41,689 bases of DNA from Gryganskiella cystojenkinii (lineage: Eukaryota; Mortierellomycota; Mortierellomycetes; Mortierellales; Mortierellaceae), in contig JAAAIG010000287.1 of the NCBI GenBank assembly GCA_015852425.1, positions 1-41,689 of the forward strand, given 5' to 3'. The translations under genes and the position numbers were made by a program. This document shows positions 9,641 to 19,704 of the stretch, piece after piece; within the stretch, counting starts at the first letter, position 1; each line of letters begins with the position of its first letter. The notes under the pieces were generated by a model that had not been told where the DNA came from, did not search any database, and worked only from the letters and a program-made list of their open reading frames with translations.

Positions 9641-12600
9641 ATGGCCGACAATCCCTACCTCAACTTTCTCGAAAGTCTCGGCGGCAGCCACTCGACCCTC
9701 AAAAAACTTGCCTCCACCTCGACTCCCCGTACCACAACCGCCCCTTCCTCCTCTTCCATCTCAAACCTGCACTCGCGGCACCCTTCCTCTACGTCTTCTT
9801 CAGCAAGACCATCGTCCTCAGCGTCGACTGCGCCTAGACCTGTTGGTCAATCCTCGTCCGATCGCCCTTATTCGTCTTCAAGTTCAAAACACGGCAGTGC
9901 TAGTCGACCTTCATCCTACTCTCACTCCTCCAGTTCCTCGTCTTCAAAACAGAGGTCATATGATCGGTATGACCGGCACGACCGTAACGACAGATATGAT
10001 CGTCATGACCGATATGACCGGGACGACCGAGACGACAGACGTAGACAAGAACAGAGCCATGGTCACAGCAAGAGTCTCAGCCATTCTTCCGTGTCCTCTT
10101 CCTCTCGAATGAACATTGATCGGCACGATTCCAAACCTCGCCACCTCCATCAACACCAACAACAACCCCACCCCAATGACCGCCGTCCAGTTTCAAACGA
10201 TTACCACCATAGTAATAGTAGTAGTCGTAACAGTACCAAGACGACAATGGCGACGACCCATCAGCGTCAGGAAAGCCGTGAAAGTGAGAGTGCCAAGAGT
10301 CCAACAAGGGATGAGCGGATCAGCTCCAGCGGTCAAAACAAAAGCCCTGTGACCAACAACAATCGAAAACGTGAGCGCCACGCAGAGGTCGAACCGTTGT
10401 CGTCATCGAGTCTAATCCGAGACCCCTCTGTTGCCACCAAGACGGATGGTCCCGAGTCATTACCAGACGCAAGGGCTGTCAAGAGACACGCAAGGAGCAG
10501 GACCTGGAGCCGTAGTCCCAGTAGGAGCAGGAGCCGGAGCCGAAGCACGAGCAGGGACAGAAACACAGGCAAAAATATGGGCATCAGCAGAGGTCCAGTA
10601 TCAGCCTCTGTCGCAGCCTCTGTCCCTCTTGAAGTCGCTTCTACGCACCACAGCCGCCCTACGACCCCACCGCCTCCAGTACCACTCCCCCTTCCTCTCC
10701 TTCCTCCTCGTCCTCCTAGCACACCTCCACACCAGCAGCGCGATTTTCTTGACTTTGATGACACATCCTCACTCTCCACCTTGTCTTCGCCCTCGTCGTT
10801 TTCATCCTCACCAACACCTCGATCAATGCCCTCGTCACCTGTCCGGAGGCCGGACCTTTCACCTCTCCACCGAACTAAAATGACCGAGAGCATAGTACCT
10901 GCCCAGGCATCACCGGCGTCATTTTCGTCAACCTCCTCATTGTCGAGCCCATCGCCCGATCGAAGCAATCGGACCTCACCTGATCCAGAATCAGGATTGG
11001 GCCTGAACTCCGTTGGACCATCACCGTACTCGTCAACACCCTCTGAACTCGACTCTGTGGCAGATAGCCCCAATCCTCTGGATAAAAAGCAGAACCTCAA
11101 GGAGAGTGGTCAGGGAAATCTGGTGCTTGAACTCTTTGGTGCCTTGTCTAAACCCAAGACTGTTGCAATCGATACCAGGGGCCTTCAGGACGAAAAGAAG
11201 CGACTAAAAAAGCCGGTCGAGCTGGATGACGATGAAGCGTTTTTGGGCACCGTACCACCACAGCCCAACACGATTAGCAAGCCTGCATCTAAAAAAAAGC
11301 CCGGATTGACGAACGGCAAGCGAGTCTCGCCAAATGACACTCTTTCGAGAGAGATTGTCGTCATTAACCCAACCAAAGGATCTGTTTCGACCAGAACTAT
11401 TGATGTCCCTTCCAAACCAAAAGTCGCTCAATCAAACGGCAAGGCCTCAGGAGCAAAATCTGGATCGGCATCAGCTTCACCCTCAAAACCAACAACCAGC
11501 TCTCTTTCAAAAAAATTGGCGACCGCCACCGACTCTGGTGCTACCAGTACCTCGACAAGCAATGGATCTGCTATCCCAAGAAGGATGTCACTTCTCCATT
11601 CGGATCAAATTGTGGCTGCAGCCATGGGACGTTACAAGAACCGTAAGTTTTCGAACAACCTAATATTGAAACAATCGGGTAATTGTGGCTATGTGGTAGT
11701 TGCAGGAGTTTAACAAAAATTAATGTGTTTTTTTTGGGAAAAAAAACCTGTAGATTTCCATATGCTTGTTGAAGATTCAGACTCAACAGTGGCCTCGAAC
11801 CCCTCCTCCACTGGAGGCGATACCATGCATGTTTCTCTCGAGTACCCAGGAAAGGACTCGCGCGAGAAGTAAGCCAACATATATTTTTCTTGACACGACT
11901 TGGATATGACGGTTGAAACCTTTCAGTGTCTAACACAAGGATCACTTTCTCTTAGGTTCACTCTCATGAAGCCTTTCTTAAGCAGATCCAAGGCAGAGTC
12001 GGACGACAAGGATGAATATAATCCAATCGAGGATCTGATTCAGACCGTGCGCACCATCATGGAATACTTCTTCACCCCGGAGCAGTACAAGGAGCTTTTC
12101 GGTTCACAAAATGAGGGACTCTATCGCAGTCTCACGAAATACAAGGTTCGCAAGGATGGAGCACAGTTCATGAAGGCCGTAGAAGAGTTCAACACGATCA
12201 TGAGGAAACAGAAGGCGAGTGGAGCGATTGAGAGTCACATCAAGCAATACGGTCATCGACTCCCGTATGACCTCGTGGTCCACATCTTGGGTCAAGTTTA
12301 TTCGCGCACTGTAGCCGCTAGGGCGTCGAAACTGAACAACTATGAAGCATTTTCGAACAATGTCTATGGTGAGATTCTGCCGATCTTGACCAAAGAATTT
12401 ATCCAGCGGGCGAAACTGGATCACACCAAGGTCTTTGTGGATCTAGGATGCGGTATCGGCAATGTCGTCCTTCAGGTTGCTCTTCAAACTGGTGCCGAGT
12501 CCTATGGTGTCGAGATCATGGATACCCCTGCCAAATTTGCAAAAAAACAGGCTAGTGAGTTTGAGGCTCGTTCTCGGTAAGGACAAAATGCTGAAGGCGC

Positions 12601-13110
12601 ACCTTGATGCTTATAGAATTTGCGGATCAAAAAAATTGTACGGAATTCTAACTCGCATTTCTTTTTGACCACACGACCACTCAATGAATTAGTGCTTACG
12701 GATTGAACCATGGATCAGTGAAGATGATCAAGGGTGACTTTTTGGATACACCCGAGTTGGTCGGAATCCTAGCCAGGGCTGATGTTGTCCTCGTCAACAA
12801 CTATGCGTTCAACTCTGCGTTGAATCAGTCTCTTTTGCAGCTGTTTCTGGACTTGAAGGAAGGTTGCAAGATCATCTCACTCAAGACCTTTGTCCCGTTG
12901 GATCACAAGATCAATGTTCGGAATGCCGGCAGTGTGGAGTCCATCCTGAGAGTCAAAAAGTATCCCTATTACACCAACGCAGTCTCTTGGACTCACAATG
13001 GTGGGGAGTATTTCGTGGCGACCGTCGATCGAGCTCCTGTCCAGGCCTTTTATGAACGAGGCGTGTACGATGATGGCGGTGGCCGACGATCAAGTAGTCG
13101 TAGACATTAG
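9641..13110 (+). CDS. dot1: Histone H3 lysine-79 methyltransferase DOT1
   Basis: DOT1 methylates Lys79 in the core of histone H3 and acts in silencing and the DNA-damage response. Four exons (9641-11642, 11754-11868, 11956-12576, 12693-13110) give 1051 residues. The catalytic domain fills roughly residues 700-1040. It shows EEFN and the Y..R region, the SAM-binding motif VDLGCGIGN at 867-875, GVEIM after it, VNNYAF at 947-952 (the NNFAF motif specific to DOT1), and the terminal VSWTHNGGEYF strand. The first 660 residues are disordered. They include a Tyr-Asp-Arg repeat block near residues 106-126, an Arg-Ser dipeptide block near 288-310 and Pro/Ser-rich stretches. Basic patches before the catalytic domain probably bind nucleosomal DNA, as in yeast Dot1. 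All exon joins keep the frame. Confidence 0.92.
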
Positions 13111-13550
13111 AGTGGACATTGCTCTTTTTTGTACTTGCTTGTACTTTCTTGTTCAACTTTTCGTTTCATTTTCCACTTTTTTTTTCACATTTTCGTTTTT
13201 GTATATTCCCTTTCTCTGCATCTCAACAAAACGATTCTTCTCGGTGTTTTTCTCTTCCCATTGATGCAGTCGCTTTTTATCTTTTTTTTTCATTTCGATT
13301 TTCCTGTTTTCTCATCCCTTCGATATCGAAAAACATATCAAAAATACCATGTGCATAACTAGAAAAGCAAAAACGTTTGTTTCGTTCATGAACCCAGCGA
13401 ATACCTTAGATTCGAAAAAAATAACGAGTATATTTTGGTCGTGAAAATGATGCCCGTTGCTATAAAGTTCCTCGCCCGTCAATAATTATCATTTCTGATC
13501 GTTCCTAAAGTGATTTTCCTCTCAAACGTTGGCACTCGTTTGATTGACTA
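13111..13550. other. Convergent 3' flanks of dot1 and cnb1
   Basis: Very T-rich on the plus strand just after the DOT1 stop, consistent with a 3' untranslated region and poly(A) signals. I see no coding potential. Confidence 0.4.
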
Positions 13551-14554
13551 CTAGAACGACTCGAGTGTCATCTGCTTGGCGATATCTGTGTTCTCAACTG
13601 CACCACAGAACTCCTCGAACGAGATCTTGTTATCACCATCTTTGTCGGCCTCCATGATGGTCTTGTCGACGATTTGCTGGAGTTGATTATCCTTGAGGTT
13701 GGAACCAACCATCATCTTCAAAACAAGGAACAGTTCTCCGTTTGAGATGTAACCGTCCCTGTCCATGTCGTACACCTTGAATGCGACTATATTAACAAAA
13801 GACAAGTGTTGTCAGTGACATCATCTTTCGAATACAAAAAGAAGGACCTCTAAGTCTTCCTCGATGATAACAAAAGAAAGTACAACAGAATCCGTACATC
13901 GCAACTTTTCTATCTTGTTTCCCTTGTTGGAGAAGGCGCTCAGGCCGGCAATAAACTCTTTGAAATCGACATCTCCGCCACCGTCCTCGTCCATGATGGC
14001 GATCAATCTGGAGGCCAAAGGGTTGGTTGCAATCTGGGGGATGGCCAAGAACTCCTCCTTATCGATGGAACCTGAACCGTCCTTGTCGAGCTTCATGAAC
14101 CGTTTGTAAAGTCTCTGGATCTCTTCTGCGGTGACTGGGAAGCGGAGCATTTCAATAAAAACGATATGAAATGATGAGTGTTAGGGAAAAATGCCTCTTT
14201 TTGCCAGCTGGAATTTTGGTCAGTATGCAGGCTGTGTCGCTCATGGTCTCGCCCTGAAGGCTGAAGAATGGGTCTTTCTCCAGGATATTTTTTAAGGTCC
14301 TGGATATTGTCATTATGCATCCTCGAGCATGTTTCCAAGAGTATTGACCGCTTTCAGTCTGCCGCGGTTCCTCTTGCCATCAGTCTTCCTTTGTGAATTA
14401 AAAGGATCCCTCAGCCTCAGTGGGTGATTCTTTTGCCATTTCCAAGCTCTGTGCTGTGCATTTGCATTTGCTCAATTTGTGCAGGCTAAAAATGTAGCTT
14501 ACAGTTCGAGTCCCTGACCATCTCCTCAAGAGGTTGTGAAGCGCCTTGTCCCAT
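13551..14554 (-). CDS. cnb1: Calcineurin regulatory subunit B
   Basis: Calcineurin B binds four calcium ions and activates the calcineurin phosphatase, which controls stress response, dimorphism and drug tolerance in fungi. Three exons (14554-14503, 14134-13898, 13786-13551) give 174 residues, the normal size. The second residue is Gly (MGQGAS), a predicted N-myristoylation site. Four EF-hand loops are intact, starting DKDGSGSI at 34, DEDGGGDV at 66, DMDRDGYI at 103 and DKDGDNKI at 144. The [12 protein letters not shown] segment contacts the catalytic subunit. Intron 1 is 368 bases, long for this window. Both exon joins complete a phenylalanine codon (NFTAEEI and LRFAFKV), matching the family exactly, so the model is secure. 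Confidence 0.96.
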
Positions 14555-15477
14555 GGTTATTATTTGTTTTCTGTTGGTTTGGTTGTTTTGGGCGGTCAGT
14601 CGATAATTCTGTCGAATGTATTGCGGAGACAAAGGGAGTGATGAAATGAGAAGAGAATAATGAAAGAAAGAATGAAAAAGAACTCCACCCAACCCGCGTG
14701 CCATTTTTTGGTACGATTGCTTTTTTTGGCTTTGGATAAAAAAACGTGACGCGACCCCGATAACGAGATTTATTTTTTACTCTCGACTCTTTCTCCTGCA
14801 TTAGCCCCGTCCAACGGCGCCACACTTCCTGCAAGTTTGGCAAAGTAAGAAGGACATCCAGTGAAAAACCAATCAAAACATCTTTTTTTTTTTTGGTTGT
14901 CCTGTTTTAAGCAACTTTACTGTGATCTCCTCCCGTTCAAAAACAACCTTGACTTGAGAGAAAAGACCCTCTTCCCCCGGCCAAGACGAAGGGACGTCAA
15001 AGAATCCATATAAAAAAGAATGGCGAGTACCCTCGCCTCATTCTACTGTCACTCTGAATATGGTCGAGCTCACTACCCTCGAAGAAATTTAGCTCTAGAT
15101 CAATAGCTGTCAGTTACTCTTCCGAGACTTTGGGATGTTGGCTTTTAATCATGAAGAGGGCTGCTGGCACGTGAGCGAAAGCCTACCTATTGTTCGCAAA
15201 CGCGTTGCTGCCCTGGATCGACGACCCCTCTACAAGCGTATCCCACTTTCGGTCAATGTTCGTGCAGAAACCCCCTCTGTCACCATGGTGTATGTATTCG
15301 TAGGCGCAAGAAGACTTCAAGCTAGCGGCAACAACTTTTTTATCCACCTTGAACAAATAAATCACGTGGCTGTATTCCCAAATAAACGGGCTTTTGCGTT
15401 GGTGTGAGAAAAGAGAAGTCCACAAACTCCATTCACCTCTGTTTTTTCCACATTCACATCGAGTCAAAGCCCGAGCC
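14555..15477. other. Intergenic between cnb1 and the DDRGK1-like gene
   Basis: This 923-base stretch holds the two divergent promoters. It has T- and A-runs near 14880 and a possible TATA-like atataaaaaag at 15008-15018. An ATG at 15060 opens a frame of only 10 codons. I see no gene. Confidence 0.4.
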
Positions 15478-17286
15478 ATGGTAAAGGACCAATGCATCAT
15501 TCAGAGTCGCTGCAGCAGAAAACCGGAAATAGGGACACCATATCATATCAGGGGTGCAGCGACATTGGGACATGGACAAAACAGCCCAGCCTCATTTCAT
15601 TTTTCGAAAGCCATGTCCATGGCAGACGACCAGACCAGATGACACAAAAAAAGCTCAAGAGCACACTGAGCTTGAGCCGCTATGGGACCAAAAGAGAGAA
15701 GAATTCGCTGACACCCACTGCCTTGTTATGTTCCGCTCTCATAGTCGCCGCTCAACCCCATTGTCTATATACCACCCACTGTCCTGGTCCTGGCAATCGG
15801 AGGGATTTTGGCATATCATTATCAGGAACGAATCTATCACGTCCGAGATCGAGCCCTTTGGAGAGTCAAAAGATTCTGGCACCGAGCCACAGGGTCAGAG
15901 GGTCGATATGACAGAATTCGAAATCAGGATATTCATGAGGCTGTTCAAGATTGGAGGCCAGGTCAAAATCCGGGACTCGGTCGTCTCGAGGACGAGGATT
16001 TCGAGTTTGAAGATGACGATGATGATGTAGATGAAGAAGAGGAGCATGAAGGAGTCGCAGCGCCTGTTGAAGGACAAGAACTGGACGGCGAATTGATGCC
16101 CGAGGCTCTGGCGACAACGACAACTTCGGCAAGGTTGAGGATGCATCATGAGATGGTCCAGCAGATGAGAGCGCGTGCGGGGTTTGCTCCCGAACCTTTC
16201 CCGGGCGACGAACCTGCCGAGGGAGAAGAAGGAGAGGATGACGACGATGATGAAGATGATGAGGAAGGAGGAGGAGCCGGTTCATCGCAATCCCACGCAG
16301 CAGGAGCACACCGCATTCGAAAGATTGGCAAGAAGAAGGCCGAGAAGCTTCAGCGGAAGGAACAAATGCGAGCGTATCGTGAGGTATGCCGGTCATTCAT
16401 TGCACGGATATAGAAGAACAATCGCTGGTGACTATATGCTTTCTGGTATCGAGAGACCCTTTTCTGAGCCTGTTATCTTTTCTATCTCTTCTTCTTGGTA
16501 ATGTCGATAGTGGATGGATGCCCAGCGAGAGGAACGGAGACAACAAGAAGAAATGTTTAAGGTCCACGAAGCTGCATTACAAGAGGAACGACAACGGAAA
16601 CGAGCTGCCCAGATCGAAAAGGACCGTCAACGTAAAGAGGCTCTAAAGAAGAAGGAACTCAAGGATCAAGAAACAAAGATGAAACAGACCCAGGTCGAGA
16701 GTCAAAAGGATGAAACTGTCAGGAAGGAACTCTTGGCTTATATTCAGGTATGGCATGTCTGTTCTTTTTTCATTTTTTACCTTTTGCTTCTTGCATTCAA
16801 CTCGGCGCTGGTACTAATCGTTTTTTCTTTTATTTCTTTGTACTATTGTAGCGGATCAAATCATTCCGCTTAGCCGATCTTGCAAAGCGACTGGGTAGGA
16901 CTGAGGCTCAACTCTTGAAGGATCTGGCGGCAATCGCACAGGAGAGCTCGTCTTCCTCCTCGTCATCACCACGGGACCAAACTTCGTCCTCAGCATCGAT
17001 CCTACCACCGCCGCGGATCGTTTTGGCTTCGGGGCCTTTGACCTCGCCTACATTGACCCGTTCTAAATCTGGAGGTGCCATTCCAACGACCTCAGCATCT
17101 TCTCCTGTTTCACCACAGTCGCCTCAGCTTTTGATCTTATACGACTCTTCGGCTGATCAATACGTGGTCCTGAACGACAAACAACTTCGGTCTTTTGCTG
17201 AGAAAGTTCAGGGACATGGAAGAATCAACACGAAAGAGATGAGCATTGCAAGTCAGGAAATTTTTAAGCCTTCACAAAAACATTAA
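15478..17286 (+). CDS. ddrgk1: DDRGK1/UFBP1-like UFMylation adaptor
   Basis: In animals and plants DDRGK1 is an ER-membrane protein that binds the UFM1 ligase UFL1 and directs UFMylation of ER-bound ribosomes. Four exons are inferred: 15478-15480 (ATG only), 15745-16383, 16511-16747 and 16852-17286, giving 437 residues. Residues 7-25 form a hydrophobic signal anchor (IVYIPPTVLVLAIGGILAY) near the N-terminus, as in the family. An acidic region follows, then the conserved IRKIGKKKAEKLQRKEQMRAYRE, matching human GKIGAKKLRKLEEKQ. Next is a long charged helix and a C-terminal winged helix starting near 294 (FRLADLAKRLGRTEAQLLKDL). About 60 Ser/Pro-rich residues are inserted before the last hairpin, and the eponymous DDRGK is replaced by DSSADQY. 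QGHGRINTKEM then matches RQRGRVSIAEL. The ATG-only first exon is inferred from a gtaaag donor and phase. Confidence 0.8.
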
Positions 17287-18151
17287 AAAAAATACTAAGG
17301 ATGATTGAAAGAGAAGATGTTAGAAAGACTTTAATGGAAATGTTAAAAAGGAAAATATAATACGGAACTAGACTATGGCGTGTTAGTAAAGGGAAATGAA
17401 AAGAGTGGAGAGTGGAGGGGAAATCGTTTGTTTCGATCATGGGCTGTTGAAGCCTACAATTTCGCTGTTGAAGCAAAGAGAAACTAGCAAAAAAGAAAAG
17501 GAGTCTTTTTTCTTTCTTTTTTCGAGCCTTCTTCACCTATTCTTGAGTTTTTCAGATTTGAGTGGGTTAAATAGAAAAAGAAAGAGTCTTTCATTTTTCT
17601 CTCTATCCAAAAACAAAAGAAAAGCTCAACAAGATTCAGCTGGAGAAAAAGAGAAAAAGAAGGTCAGTCCAGGTCAAAACGGGGCCACTGATCATTTTCT
17701 GCTCGCTCTTGGTGTTGAAGAAGAGTGGGAAAAGAACCAGGTAAGCCGATTGTAAATGAGGAGGAACAACCAGGCGAATCACCGCCAGAGGTGGTTGTTC
17801 TCTCATATCAATACTCGTTATTTTTTTTTTGCCGACTGGAGTATGCGCATCTATTCACAAGAGAAAGAGAATGGATGGAGAACAGAGAGTGACGGGTATA
17901 ACATGAGAAAGATATAGACTGAATGGGACGGGGAAATGGATAATAGAAAAAAAAAGAAAAGGAATGGAAAAGTTATTTTCATCGGCATATCTCTTTATCA
18001 CCACGACACACGACTCGGAGGAAGAGAATGAAAACACGGAGCGGGAGGTTAGCGGAGGAAATCTGGAGCCAGTGCCCGATCGGGACCCGAAAAGTGAAGG
18101 TGCTGGGGTATGAAAGGGATCGACTCGAAGTCGAAAGGACGCAGAGAGCGA
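17287..18151. other. Intergenic, purine/pyrimidine-rich, with a doubtful exon-like segment
   Basis: It holds the 3' flanks of two convergent genes. A plus-strand open segment (about 17624-17749) ends in NGATDHFLLALGVEEEWEKN plus one Gln, followed by a good gtaagc donor. I could find no start or partner exon, so I do not call a gene. T-runs occur at 17821-17830. Confidence 0.3.
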
Positions 18152-18439
18152 CTAAGCACTGTGTCTTCGGGATTGCTGATCTCTCTGCTGAGCGAGTGGG
18201 TCATGGACCATGATCGAAGGCGCCTGACCCCAAGGGGCACGAGACATAGGCATGAGGCTCTCGAGAACCTGGGAACGGGTAGTAATTCTAGGTGAATCGG
18301 GCGATGGACGCGTATAGGCCACGTTGCGGAGCTGGACGACTCTAGGAGAAACCGGGGAGGACGAGGAGGCCGTCGAAGCGACGGAGACACGGTCCTCTTC
18401 GATCTGGATGTAACCCTGGCGTTGGATTTGGTGCGACAT
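18152..18439 (-). CDS. Small Ser/Arg-rich protein of unknown function
   Basis: I do not recognise this protein. It is an intact single-exon frame of 95 residues starting MSHQIQRQGYIQIEEDRVS. Codons are strongly biased to C or G at the third position, like neighbouring real genes and unlike the intergenic frames, which is the main reason to call it. Residues 20-33 are a Ser/Thr/Pro-rich patch with SP sites (SSSSPVSP). The central RVVQLRNVAYTRP looks like a beta strand, and the tail is rich in Gln and Arg. There is no signal peptide or membrane segment. A TATAAATA-like element lies at about 18664-18675 on the minus strand, roughly 230 bases upstream of the ATG. Confidence 0.55.
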   Translation of the reverse strand: MSHQIQRQGYIQIEEDRVSVASTASSSSPVSPRVVQLRNVAYTRPSPDSPRITTRSQVLESLMPMSRAPWGQAPSIMVHDPLAQQRDQQSRRHSA

Positions 18440-19094
18440 AGTTGGAATAAACGAACAGCTGCGAAGAGTTAAAGAGAGTGAAGTGCTAGAAGGGACTTGT
18501 TGACTTAAGGATCTGAGGGGTGCGGGTGATGAACTGTTGCTTTGTGCTTGAGAATGTACTGTAATAGTGGTTTGGTCGTGCGTTGTAGTGCTTCAGGTGA
18601 AATCTCGGTATCCTTGGTAATATTGAGGTGATCAGAAAGGGGGATGGAACAAAACCTTTGACCTATATTTATATTTTCCAGGATCTATCAAAGTGCACGG
18701 CTGTTTTCTCACAAAAAGTTCAGCTGCGATTGGCGATGAGTCAGAGCGTACAGTGTCACCGCTGGGGCCGTTCGTTTCTCCATTGACTTCGGTGTATGTT
18801 TTGACATCTCTCAATCTGGTCGCTTATTATTCTTTTTTTTTCTTTTCTTTTTCCAACTCCTCAGTCGAAAGTTCTTCAGGAGCGCAGAAAGCCGGGGGAG
18901 GGTGATTTGTTGGGACAGCAGTGGTGTATAAAGAGACAGTGCTGATCTCGAATTGACTTTGTCTTCGCTTTGCCTCTTTGAAGTTTGTCGGACATTTTGA
19001 CCTGACTGGAACTCTAAAAGTCGTGATTGAGTCGTGCCTGCGCTGCGGAGGGCGTAGACTTTTAGTAATACAAAGTCCTTCCAACTCTAACCAA
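18440..19094. other. Gene-free stretch upstream of the small minus-strand gene
   Basis: It carries the presumed promoter of the small protein, including an AT-rich TATA-like element (atatttatatttt, 18664-18676). No open frame shows codon bias. Confidence 0.35.
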
Positions 19095-19150
19095 CCCACC
19101 TCATCAACCACCTCATCGTTCAGCTGATACCCACCTCATACCCACCTCAT
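19095..19150 (+). repeat. Short imperfect repeats of cccacctcat
   Basis: The decamer cccacctcat or a close variant occurs four times, at 19095-19104, about 19108-19116, 19130-19139 and 19141-19150. The array sits about 75 bases left of the large inverted repeat and may mark an unstable insertion region. Confidence 0.6.
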
Positions 19151-19223
19151 CGTACATGACGACCTCCCTGGGTTTCAAGTAGCGACGACTTCAAACCAGT
19201 TGACAATTAGTCCCTCCCTCACA

Positions 19224-19523
19224 AAAGTTGGTCGGCCACACAAAAATTCGTATCTCCACCAAAAAAGGAAGTGCGACCAGGATTTCGTTTGACGACCAAC
19301 GACCAACTGCTGTCTTGAAAGCCTGGCAAATTTCCCTATATTTTTGACATCCCTGTCACTCGTCGCCCGAGCAGAATAATAACTTTTCTTGCAGGGATGT
19401 CAAAAATATAGGGAAATTTGCCAGGCTTTCAAGACAGCAGTTGGTCGTTGGTCGTCAAACGAAATCCTGGTCGCACTTCCTTTTTTGGTGGAGATACGAA
19501 TTTTTGTGTGGCCGACCAACTTT
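19224..19523. repeat. Perfect 132-bp inverted repeat with 36-base spacer (foldback element or hairpin RNA locus)
   Basis: Bases 19224-19355 and 19392-19523 are exact reverse complements over all 132 positions, separated by a 36-base spacer (19356-19391). Identity stops abruptly at both outer ends (caca before, cgcg after), and I find no direct repeat there that would be a target-site duplication. Each arm contains several TGGTCG words (see findings). The spacer has no open frame. The structure could be a foldback or MITE-like mobile element, or a transcribed hairpin giving double-stranded RNA. It lies in the intergenic space 181 bases past the stop codon of the hydrolase-phosphatase gene, so it could also be in that gene's 3' untranslated region. 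Confidence 0.97.
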
Positions 19524-19704
19524 CGCGTGGGAAGAACAACGTAGACCTACAAATACTATCGTCTATTTCTCTTTAGTTTATTATCATCGCTCTTGCATAA
19601 TAACATGCTCTGGTTCCTAATGTTAGCAACACAATGCACGAGTTCTCTTCTCGATTCGATCGAGAAGAGAGAGCGGCAGTGAACAGCAACGAGTCCTGTC
19701 TTTT

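Noticed and set aside
10333..11100. A 255-codon minus-strand frame opposite DOT1 exon 1
   Set aside because: It is antisense to Ser/Pro-rich DOT1 sequence, with no domain of its own.
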